The notes beneath the pieces were generated by a model. That model made no database searches, was not told where the DNA came from, and saw nothing but the letters and a program-made list of their open reading frames with translations. Shown here one piece after another: positions 1 to 9,285 of a stretch of 64,000 nt of DNA; position 1 is the first letter of the stretch, and every line of letters begins with the position of its first letter. Both the position numbers and the translations under genes were made by a program. Source of the DNA: Adineta vaga (Eukaryota; Rotifera); the NCBI GenBank assembly GCA_021613535.1, contig CP075492.1, forward strand, positions 4,154,001 to 4,218,000, written 5' to 3'.

Positions 1-23
1 ATCATACTTTCTCAAAATTTTAG

Positions 24-297
24 CATATTTAACCTATGAAATCAAAGGTGATACAATTGACTTTCAACACACTTATGTTCCACCGAATTATCGTGGCAAA
101 GGCCTTGCTGAAAAACTCGTTCTAGTAAGATTATCTTCTTGCAAAATACATGTTCTATCATTCGATATTTTCTTGTTTAGAGTGCATTAGATTATGTTGA
201 AAAAGAAAAATCTATTCAAAAGATCACACCATCATGTTCCTATGTTGCTAAATTTTTAACACATGTTCCACAATATGCTCGCTATTTGGCTAAATAA
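24..297 (+). CDS. NATD1-like GNAT acetyltransferase, 3' part
   Basis: The gene enters the window from the left. One exon (24-124, after a TTTTAG acceptor) and a last exon (181-297) are joined across a 56-base intron. The protein shows the small GNAT pattern of the NATD1/YjdJ group: a VPPNYRGKGLAEKL acetyl-CoA loop (about 85-120), then an ITPSCSYVAKFL segment whose Pro-x-Cys is characteristic of this group, and it ends about nine residues after THVPQ. Family members are small soluble acyl-CoA-dependent N-acetyltransferases of uncertain substrate. The stop lies only 32 bases before the next ATG, suggesting a polycistronic pair with MRPS26. The 5' exons are missing from the window, so length and start cannot be judged. 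Confidence 0.8.
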
Positions 298-329
298 ATC
301 ATTCGTTTTCTTCCTTTACTTTATTTTAG
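298..329 (+). promoter_or_regulatory. Intercistronic acceptor (possible trans-splice site)
   Basis: Only 32 bases separate the stop of the acetyltransferase from the MRPS26 ATG. The spacer is a pyrimidine tract ending in TTTTAG immediately before ATG. There is no room for a promoter or 5' exon, so it looks like a spliced-leader acceptor inside an operon. Bdelloids are known to trans-splice; use of this site is inferred. Confidence 0.5.
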
Positions 330-1052
330 ATGACTACTATTCGTTTGAAACTTCCATCGAATTTATATCGTCCATGGAAACCGTTATATCGTCAACGATC
401 GAAAAAACAAAAAGATCCACCTGCACCTTATACACCATTAGAACAACAAATCTACGACCATGCAAAGATTAAATTTGATCAAAGAGTTAATATATTAAAA
501 TCGATATTTGCAAAAGAAAGTCAATCATTATCAACGAAATCTCGATTTGCTCAACTGCAATTGAAAGCAGAAGAACAAGAATTTAAACAATTGATTAATA
601 TGGTCAAGTAAGTTGTTTTCATTCTTAGAATAGTTATTAAGTTCATTTGGATTTTTTGTTCTAGTCAAGAGAATGAACGTTTACTTGCTATGCGTCGTGA
701 AGATGAACGTGTTGCAGTTGAAGAAGAAGAACGAATTCGATCACAAGTTCTTAACATCTTATCTGAAAAACAATTTCGTGAACATTTAAATATCGAAGAC
801 GAAGTGAAACAAATGAAAGCAGAATCTCGTTCATGGATTAATCCAAATGATCTATCACGAGAAATTGAACGAATGCTCAATGAAAAGCATGATTATAATT
901 TTTCAATTGATTTAGCGGGTAAAAGACGAACACAAACAGGAAAAGAAATTCCTGATGATACCAAACCAAAACTAGTTTCTATCTCATCATTTGAATCGGA
1001 ACCAAAGATTGTTGCAAGAAAACCGCCTGGTGCTTCAAAATATGAAGAATAG
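330..1052 (+). CDS. MRPS26: Mitochondrial ribosomal protein S26 (mS26)
   Basis: Two exons (330-607 and 665-1052) encode 221 residues, close to the animal MRPS26 length. The central region is a long charged helix with the family signature NQENERLLAMRREDER (about 92-107), followed by EEERIRSQ and the motif EVKxMKAESRSWI, then a conserved HDYNFSID segment (about 180-187) corresponding to KNYNWAI in vertebrates. mS26 is a metazoan-specific component of the mitochondrial small ribosomal subunit. The N-terminus is basic and rich in Arg, Lys and Pro, suitable for import. The ATG is preceded directly by TTTTAG, and the gene sits 32 bases behind the acetyltransferase gene. A poly(A)-type AATAAA follows the stop closely (about 1072). 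Confidence 0.88.
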
Positions 1053-2090
1053 AATATGTTTTTCTTTTTCAAATAAAAAACAGTTACTGATTGTTACCGT
1101 TGTTAGGAGAATGTTAGCGAACATTTGTGTTTTTCTTTCAGATAAGTATGAAAGAGAATTTCTCGTTCAACGTCTGGTTGTACTAATCAAATTAAAACAA
1201 GAAATGGAAAGAAAAAGAAAGATTCACCGATGAGAAAATCAAAGAATCGTCGTCAAGTGATGATGATGAACCAATTCGAACACCAGTGCAATTAAAAATC
1301 GAAGTACGATGTTTAAAGATACCGAATATTCGTTCTCATGAGTTTGTATTTTTTCTGTCTAGTTTCTTAATTCAATTATGGTTCGGCAATGGGAATTGGC
1401 AAAGAAGCTGTGTCAATTTATGTTAATGTTCAAGCACCGAAACCAGTCAATGCTTCTTTATCACGCAAATGTACACATCATTAGTGATAACATAAAAACA
1501 AATAATATTCTCGTCCATTTTAATATAATTTTGTTTGTTTTTCTAAACATATTTTTTTCAATTCAAAATAGATCTCAATCGAATATTTTACACTCCATAA
1601 ACTATAGCTCACATTCTATTCCTATTTATATAACTACTTTGATAAGAAAAACCATAAAAATTCTGCTGGAAATTTATGAAAGAATACTGGATAAATATGT
1701 AACATTAAAACCTGCTTCTTCTGCTTTAAAAAGGTTGAGAAAGAAAGTTCATTCAACTTCTCCGAGTAACGAACAAAATCAAACTTTCTATAAATCTTCA
1801 ATTATAATGATGACATCTTATATTATAAAAAACATGGTTTTATTTATCTTTTTCATTAGATAGAGAAATGATGTCAAGTAAGTCTTTAGAGAGAGATCTA
1901 CGAGATGAAATAATATTAATAAATATAGATATGAAATTTCTTTCTAAACAAAAAGTGTGGCTACTTTCTCTTCTTCACAGTATACATATAAATTGATGAA
2001 CTAAATTTTTCGTCTTGTTGAAATCAATCACGCAGTTTAGGAAGTATTCTTTAAGTTTATTGGAGGCGTGAATAAAAAAAGATCATTAGA
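1053..2090 (+). other. Non-coding, possible gene remnants
   Basis: No convincing gene. Short open stretches occur at 1140-1360 (acidic, Ser/Asp-rich, frame lost) and 1378-1863 (compositionally biased, no recognisable domain). A degraded gene is possible here, but nothing can be named. Confidence 0.4.
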
Positions 2091-3560
2091 TAGTACTGAA
2101 GCCAAATAACAATGTTCTACAAATCAAAAAGATGCTGTTTTTGATATACAACTCCTAATTGGTCAAAAATTCGATGATCCCATCGTACAAGCTAGGATGA
2201 AATATTCATCCTTTAAAGTTATTAATCACAATAATAGATTAAATATTGAAGTTGAATTCAAAAATGAAATAGAACGGTTCACATCCGAAGAAATAAGAGC
2301 AAAAATAAAGGATATTGCTGAAACTTATTTTGTTCAAAGATTTCTGATGCTTTTACCACTGTTCCAGCATTTTTTAATCTCGATGGAGGAATGTTGAATG
2401 TATCAATATTCAAAATCGATAATGGAATATCTGAAATGCTAAGTACAGTAACTCAATTACATATAATTGGTGAAGATTTTCATAATCGAATGATTACATA
2501 TTTTGTCAATGAATTTCGTATAAAAAATAACATCGATTTATCAAAAAATATACATGCACTTCGTCGTTTACATAAGGCTTGTGAACGTGTCAAAGTAAAT
2601 GATTGTAGTGAAAATTTCAATAGCATATTTTATCAACTTCTTTTGATGCTTATATAGAAATTCATTCTATTCATGATGAAATCGATTTTTATTCTAAAAT
2701 AACTCGTACTCAATTTGAAGAACTCAATGAGGATTTATTTAGTTCAATGATTGAACCTATTGAGCAGGTTCTAAACGATACTAAACATATACCGAAAAGT
2801 CAAGAACTACTACAAGATTACTTCAATGAAAAATAATTTAGTCATACAATAAGTCCAGACGAAATTGTTATCTATGGTGCTACTATAGAAACAGCTGTTA
2901 TTTTCGGATACCGATCAGAACAACTAGATGAAATACTGACTATTGACATAACAACATCCACAGTGGTGAGTTTAGTTAAAAACTATACTTTTCACTGTGT
3001 TATATTGCACAATTATGAGTATAGTATAAGCTAAACATTTGTTGCTTTATAAAGTATACGGAAACCTCCGATGGTATTAGAACACCAGTAATCAAACGTA
3101 ACACTGCGGTTCCAAATCGTTCAGGTCAAACTAATATTGAAATTAAATTTTTTCAAGGTGAACAGACGAAAGCACAAGATAATCATTATCTGGGACGTTT
3201 TAAAATCCCTATTTTCCCAAGACTTGATGGTATATCAATATTCGATATAAGCTTTTGTATATTGACGAAAACGGAATTGTAAGTGTCAGTGCTGCAGATA
3301 AATATTTTTCAAGGGATTATCAGATTGCAAGAGAGATTTATAAAGAATGTTTATCAAGAGATAAAATTGAAGTTGTAGCTAAAGATGTTGAAAATCATAA
3401 GCGAGAAGATAAATTACGACGTGATCAAATCCGAACATTAGTTGCAATTGAATCAATTGGTTACAATATCAAAACAAGAATCTATGAAAAAACATTAGTA
3501 AATAAAATACAAGAATACAAGAACTTGAAGAGAAATTAAAGAAACTGGAAGATATAATGT
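2091..3560 (+). pseudogene. Decayed HSP70/BiP-like gene
   Basis: Translated fragments follow HSP70 in order but in changing frames with stops. First comes LIGQKFDDPIVQ with a KVINHNN segment and a SEEIRAKIKDIAE stretch (2150-2330). Then SDAFTTVPAFF and the phosphate-loop region NLDGGMLNVSIFKIDNGI with GEDFHNR (2340-2500). Then RTQFEELNEDLFSSMIEP (2705-2760), PDEIVIYGATIETAV (2855-2915), and the substrate-binding segments VIKRNTAVPNRSGQ and GRFKIPIFPRLDG (3060-3235). Last is a lid fragment (3255-3539). In-frame stops include TAA just before 2110 and at 2834, and the DEIVLVGG nucleotide-binding segment is deleted. Key ATPase residues (the GGT loop) are altered. This is a non-functional copy of an HSP70, nearest to the ER type by feel. 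It might be partly expressed but cannot encode a working chaperone. Confidence 0.75.
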
Positions 3561-3720
3561 GATGTTATGTTGTGTTGTCAAGACAGTTAGTAAAACGTTT
3601 CACTGGAATAATCGAGATATAAATTCATTCTTTTTTTATTTGTCAATCATTGATCAAATAGATTTTATTCTAAGTATACAGTTTACAGTTTAGAAATGAG
3701 ACTAACTAACGAAAAAAGAA

Positions 3721-3777
3721 TTAGACCTTGTACTTTTGCGTTCTTAAGTATGAAAGTACGTTGCTTACGGTCTAAAA
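3721..3777. repeat. Small nested inverted repeat
   Basis: Two nested arm pairs, TTAGACC with GGTCTAA (outer) and GTACTTT with AAAGTAC (inner), form a possible hairpin in the 368-base gap between the HSP70 pseudogene and the lipase gene. No other feature is seen in that gap (3561-3908). Confidence 0.35.
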
Positions 3778-3908
3778 ATATTGATCGTACGAAGGAAAAA
3801 TGAAGAGAGAAAAAGAAAAACGTGTTTCACATGGTAGGAGACGACGACAATAAGACAATAAATATTATGAAAAAAACAAAAATCAATTTTATGTAGGTAA
3901 AACAAATA

Positions 3909-5067
3909 ATGATAGCAAGTAGAATCCTGAAAAAATTTATTTTCTTCGTTGTGATTGCAGCTGTTGCTGTCCCATTACGATATGGCTCAACAAATCCTAA
4001 ATATGTTTTACTACGGTTAATACATTCGGCACTAACATTAAAAAATTGCTTTGTTGCTGATCAAAATCGACCAACACTCAGTCCAGCTTATCGTGCTTTT
4101 GAAGAAATATTAAAGTCCACTAAAGAACCGCCTCATGATCCATTAGCAGATACATTGACAACGATTCAACAACAACGTGCAAGTTTTCCATTTGTTGATA
4201 TAATTCCTAAACCGGGTCAATGTCAAATTACAAAGGAAATATTTATACATGGTGGACACAACGTAGATGCGTATTGGGTTGATCATCGTCAGAAACATTC
4301 ACAGAAAAGATCCGATAAAATCATACTCTATTTTCATGGCGGAAGCTATACATTAGGAGATATTCATTGTAAGTTATTCTATATCGTTACAGATATAAGT
4401 GATACATTCCGACATTTTGATAGCTTATAGTGGATCTGAATGTCATTATTCTAAACTATTCAATATGACTATTCTTCATTTGGAATATCGTCTTATTCCT
4501 GAGCACCCTGTGCCTTCTGCTGTTGAAGATGCAGTAGCTATCTATCGTGCACTTCTTGCTCAGGGCATTGAACCATCTCAAATCTTTATTATGGGTGATT
4601 CAGCTGGAGGTGGGCTCGCTCTCTTAACAATTCAGTATTTGATTACTCATCAATTGTCTGTTCCACATGGTGTTGTTGTCCTAGCACCATGGACTGATCT
4701 TTCATTATCTGGTGAAAGTTATACACGAAATCGTCATACGGATGCTATGTTCAATTCAGACCGCACAAAATGGGAAGTTAAAGTGGTCGTGGATACTTAT
4801 GCATCGAAATTACCACCAAACGATCCAATATTTAGTCCACTTTTTGGTTCATTCAAAGGATTTCCACCAATGTATGTGAATGTTGGTACAGCTGACACAC
4901 TAGAAGATGATGCAAGAGGAGTCGTCAAAAAAGCACAAGAAGCAGGCGTTAGTGTTACATTCGAAGCAGGTTTACATCTGATGCATGTTTATCCAGCATT
5001 CTTTGATTACTTTCCTGAAGCACGTCAGACTCTTGATAATATAAACAAATGGATTCATTCAATTTAA
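3909..5067 (+). CDS. AADAC/HSL-type alpha/beta hydrolase
   Basis: Two exons (3909-4368, 4424-5067) encode 367 residues. The start gives a hydrophobic N-terminal segment (about residues 8-22), consistent with a signal anchor as in arylacetamide deacetylase. Family signatures are complete: HGGSYTLG oxyanion-hole motif (143-150), EYRLIPEHPVPSA, nucleophile in GDSAGGG (Ser about 213), Asp in VGTADTLEDD (about 311), and His in the GLHLMHVY segment (about 338-341). This is the alpha/beta-hydrolase fold-3 (hormone-sensitive lipase, family IV) group, predicted to hydrolyse short to medium acyl esters or amides at the ER membrane. The 55-base intron uses the TTTGATAG acceptor because only that site keeps the frame. 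Exact substrate is unknown. Confidence 0.88.
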
Positions 5068-5923
5068 TCACTGGTTATACGAAACCCAACGATATTATAA
5101 TATTCCTAAAACTAAATTCATCTAACTATATTGTGTTATCTTTTCGAAAATATACTTTCCCACATATAGTTTCTTAAAAATCGTATGAATCGTACACATT
5201 CATAATTATCTATATTCGATTATAAAAGAAAAAAATTGACAATTTATTTCGTCAAACATTATTCAAGTAGAATAACAAACGATGAAACAACGTCTTGATT
5301 TCTTGTGATAATAGTAAATCTGTTTTTCTATTTCTATCTTAGATTATGGAAATAGTATGATCATACCGTTTTTGATTTGCTGACAAAAGTATCGATTACA
5401 AACGAAAGCTTTTTTTAGTCATCTTTTTCTTAGATAGAAACAAAGATATAATTCATAGGAAAATTTGTTTATAAGATGAAATTCTAATAATTATCAATCA
5501 GAATTACAAAGGCATCGTCATTCGTTTCATATATGATTAAGAAAATGTTATTTCTTCTACAGTTACTGTTTTCTTTCGATATTTCAAACAAGTATGAAAT
5601 TACCTTTTTTTTCTCCTTTTTCTGCTCAAACAGGTGACGTCATATCTTGCGTAAGTCTTATGTAAATCTCAAGAACTAGCAAAGTTAAGCAGAACATTAA
5701 TTAAATCCGCCATACTTTTCTTTTCGAACTTATAAATTCTCCACGCAACTGCTTTCGTTGTTAGATTATGTTTTGTGAGACATTACTCGGTAAACATTAT
5801 TTTTATTTTCGCTTGTCTTTCTTTTTTAAATAATGAAAGAGAACGATTATTGTCTATTCTTCTGACTTGTGAATACCTCTGAAAAATTTCTGTTAACAAT
5901 TTTATTCTAGATAGCTACTGATT
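5068..5923 (+). other. Intergenic, with a CRE palindrome
   Basis: No gene is seen. The only recognisable site is a perfect TGACGTCA palindrome at 5635-5642 (CREB/ATF type), about 280 bases upstream of the selenoprotein ATG. A TTCTAG acceptor-like site (about 5911) lies just upstream of that ATG. Function of either is inferred only. Confidence 0.35.
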
Positions 5924-8072
5924 ATGGCTAACACAGACGTTTTACCAGCGATACCAACTTCATTCATTTATGAAGCTTTGGTCGAACAAGTTCAAGCGAT
6001 ACAAAATCAAGCGATAGAATTTGAAAATATTCTTGCTGAACGATGGCAAAATAATAAAGATATGCGAAAAGAAGTCAAATGTCATTCATACACTTTTATC
6101 GATCCATATGGAAATGAAATGATCGAAGAACATATGGATCACGAAGCAACGAATAGTATCGTTCGAAAATTGAAGAAAAATTATGTACCAAAATATTTGA
6201 AAAATTGGATTCAAATTGGTATATTGAATGCAAATGGTTTATCTGCTCTCAATGATGGTGATCTGAAATCAACAGTATCAAATTATGTTGATGATTGTCA
6301 ATTTGTTGCCTTTGGAGAAATTAAAGTTTGGCTTGGACGTTATGACACTCTCTCACCACAGAAAATCGATGTTAAAGTTCGTCTAACAGATAATTTAGAA
6401 AAAATCCTATTTCGAATTAAAGAACAACATCAATTTACCAATATTGAATTACGATTAGGTGATATAGGTCAAACAGCTGTGCCAACTATAGAAAATTGGA
6501 ATGCTGGTGCAGCACTCAAATCAGAAGACACAATTTTATCTCGTCGAGTATATCAAGATAACTATATTATCATGGCTAAAATCATACAAGAAGCCAATGT
6601 AATTATCTTGTATATTTTTGAAAAAAAATTTCTTCTTCTTTGTATTAATCTAATCGTAGGCATCGAATTCAGATACTGCTTTTGATTTGTTTATTCAAAC
6701 TCTAACTGGGAAACAAGTTCAACTAATTGTTAGTCCTACAACAGATATAACGATGGTAAAAGAATTGATACAAACAAGGGAAGGTATTCCTCCAGATCAA
6801 CAACGTTTCATATATGCTGGCAAACAATTGGAGGATGATAGAAAATTATCAGACTATCATATTCCAAATGGAGCGGTCATTCATCTTGTGCTTCGTTTAC
6901 GAGGTGGAATGTATCATTTTACCAGTGGTCGACAAGATTTCAGTCAACTACCTAATGGATGTGGTAATGCTATTCAAAATGTTCTTACATTTGAAACGAA
7001 AGATATTGATGATATTCATCAATTATCATCGACTGATTTGCAAGAATTTGTCATGCAAGCAAATCTTCTACTAACATCTTTACATCGCAAAACGAAAGAG
7101 ATTTATATAGCACGTAATCTTCCAGATTTGAAAGCTATGATCTTACCAACACCTGTCGATGATGCAGAAGACAGTGAAGGTGAAGATGATGATGATGAGA
7201 ATACTTCTAATGATCAATGACTATTATTATCACAAAAACAACTTCGAGTCTATCGATTATTAGAACGTCACATCCTCAAAGATCTACTCATCAAAGAAGA
7301 ACAACTAAGACTCTCTCCACAAACACAACAACTATTATCATCCATTCAAGATCGAACCGATATTGATTGGATGGACGTCATTGCTGATCTACAAACCAAT
7401 TTGATCAAAGAAGCTATTGGTCAAGATGCAAATGATCAAGAAATTCAACATGGTTTAAATATTTTGAGAAGTGCTCATCAAATCTATTCAAATGATGATG
7501 AATTTCATGATCTTTCTCTCTATGTTCGACATAATCGTGCACGACAAGGTCATCTCGAAGTTGGTGATCCATCACCTGATGTTCAACTACTGAATATGGA
7601 TCAACAATTTGTATCATTATTATCTCATTGTCATTCTCCTCATCGACCATTGTTAATCATTGCTGGCTCATATACATGACCTCCATTTCGTGGTGCTGTA
7701 CCACAACTTCATCAACTCATGGATATGTACAAAGATCGTGTTGATATGGTGACTGTCTATATCGAAGAAGCACATGCATCAGATGAATGGCCAATTGGCA
7801 GTCGAATCTGTTATGTTCAACCGAAAAGTGATGCTGATCGATTGAAGATTGCTACAGATTTCATCAAAGCAACCGATTATCGAATACCAATGTTGATCGA
7901 TCCAGTATCACTTGGTAATCCATTTAGTAAAGAATATAATCCATGGCCAATTCGATTTTATGTAGTGGATGGAATGAAACGATTGAGTTATATAGGTGCA
8001 CCGATTGAAGGATCATATCCATTGGAATTAATCAGAAATGCATTGGATGAAGCGATTCAACAATGTCAATAG
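5924..8072 (+). CDS. Ubiquitin-deiodinase fusion selenoprotein, copy 1 (two in-frame UGA)
   Basis: Exon 1 is 5924-6598 and exon 2 is 6660-8072. Reading through two UGAs gives 695 residues. Residues 1-225 are an unrecognised domain shared with the second copy (FIDPYGN, YVPKYL, GDLKS motifs). Residues about 235-308 are ubiquitin (TLTGK, PPDQQR, AGKQLED with Lys48 equivalent, C-terminal LRLRGG), followed by [11 protein letters not shown]. An acidic stretch ([11 protein letters not shown]) precedes UGA codon 412. A conserved helical linker leads to a deiodinase-like thioredoxin fold: [20 protein letters not shown] at codon 565, and [12 protein letters not shown], the hallmark of iodothyronine deiodinases. 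The UGA matches the catalytic Sec; the usual Cys two before it (GSCT) is Tyr. A SECIS lies in the 3' UTR. Deiodinases reductively remove iodine from iodothyronines, but substrate here is unknown; a peroxidase-like role is possible. A deubiquitinase could cleave after GG. Confidence 0.88.
7218..7220 (+). other. In-frame UGA 1 (codon 412), copy 1
   Basis: TGA followed by CTA, in frame between the acidic stretch and a further open 50 codons before any ATG. The same codon is TGA in copy 2. Candidate second selenocysteine or stop-codon readthrough site (UGA-CUA is a known leaky context). Confidence 0.7.
7677..7679 (+). other. Selenocysteine UGA (codon 565), copy 1
   Basis: TGA between GSYT and PPF, exactly where iodothyronine deiodinases carry their catalytic Sec. 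The downstream SECIS supports Sec decoding. Confidence 0.9.
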
Positions 8073-8122
8073 AGGGTGATTGTGTGATAGATATCGATGA
8101 TGATGATGATAAAATTGTGATA

Positions 8123-8209
8123 CGTAAAACAATTAATGATATTTTTCGTTGAAAGTATATAGCTAATATACAGACGATAAATTGATCCAGCTCGTGTTTG
8201 CTTGTTACA
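8123..8209 (+). promoter_or_regulatory. SECIS element (type 2), copy 1
   Basis: In the 3' UTR about 50 bases after the stop. The kink-turn core is ATGA (8136-8139) facing TGAT (8183-8186). A 9-position helix (ATTTTTCGT with ACGATAAAT, one mismatch) leads to an AAA bulge (8152-8154), and an extra 6-pair apical stem GTATAT/ATATAC follows. The extra stem makes it a form 2 SECIS. Helix I can pair AAACA with TGTTT. The element recruits SBP2 and EEFSEC to decode UGA as Sec. Confidence 0.88.
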
Positions 8210-9285
8210 ATGTTATACATCATCGTTTTCGTTTTACTTTATTTAAGAATTATGAATAAAATTTATTTTCCTTTCCTATTTGAAAAGATCAAAATAATAA
8301 ACATATAGTACATGTGTAAAATTTCAAAATGTGATTCAGTTTGTGTCATTCGCACTAATTTAGTACAATAGGTAACTTGAAAAACAGTTATTGAAGTCAA
8401 TAATTTAATGCCGTAAAAATAATTATGGTTAGTTTAATCTTAAAAGTCTACTACTACAGTGATTTCATAATTCATATATTCCAAATACTCACATTGAGAA
8501 GCAAATTTCCAACGAAACAAGTAAACTTGTTTTTCTTCTTTTCATCACTTCTTCTGTATGTTATTCTACCAGCTACCTTAAAAAAACAAGCGATGTTTAA
8601 AATGTGCAGAATAGATTTGTACACATCGCAACTGAGTTTTAACTATTCGAAAAGAAAAAGAAGAACGAAAGAATCCATCGACATATAAAATGTTGTGTCT
8701 ACTCTGTAATGAAACAAAATAACAAAAAAACACTGAAAGTAAGTAATGTTTAATTTTTTTTTCTTTTGCTGCAGAACTTTTAATAGACTATTCCTCCAGA
8801 CAAGCGATTCCTTTCGCGGAAAGATGTAAATGATCTGAGCAATCGACTAAAATGTGTAGGAAACTGACTTCATTGAAGTTTGAAATATACAGACATATGA
8901 AGAACCTTCTCCAATTTATGATAATTAGGATGGAACCAGTTCATCCTTACCTTGCACATCAGCAGAGATGATCTTGAAAACATGATTTTTATATTTACTC
9001 GGTCTTGACATCACATACCTTTAAAAGACTTCTGAAAAAATTTGTGGGATTGACCGCACTCTTTTCTTTGCAAAAATGCAACTGATCGTGCATTTTGAGA
9101 TAGTTTATAAATTTTCTGATATCGAGGAGAAACAGGCGGATCTACCATTTTCCCGAATTTTACACAGTTTTCTCTTTTTCATTGATTCATGTTGATGAGT
9201 AAATCTATCGCTTTCTAAAATGACCCCTCTCTTTTGTAGAAGATCTATTCTACTTTATACATTCGAAAAACTTTTGAACACGAAC
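8210..9285 (+). other. Intergenic, nothing recognised
   Basis: AT-rich sequence with only short, compositionally biased open frames (8425-8688, Phe/Leu-rich). No RNA gene or mobile element was recognised. Confidence 0.4.

Noticed and set aside
1378-1863. 161-codon open frame as a gene
   Set aside because: Biased composition, no motif, no splice support; embedded in a decayed region.
7220-7371. Splitting the fusion into a ubiquitin gene ending at 7220 and a deiodinase gene starting at the ATG at 7371
   Set aside because: The 50 codons in between are open and conserved at the amino-acid level in both copies, in the same frame; no acceptor or spacer is visible.
7677-7679. Reading the TGA at 7677 as a nonsense mutation of a pseudogene
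   Set aside because: It sits at the known Sec position of deiodinases, is shared by the other copy, and a SECIS lies downstream in both.
8425-8688. 87-codon open frame
   Set aside because: Hydrophobic low-complexity translation, isolated, no signals.
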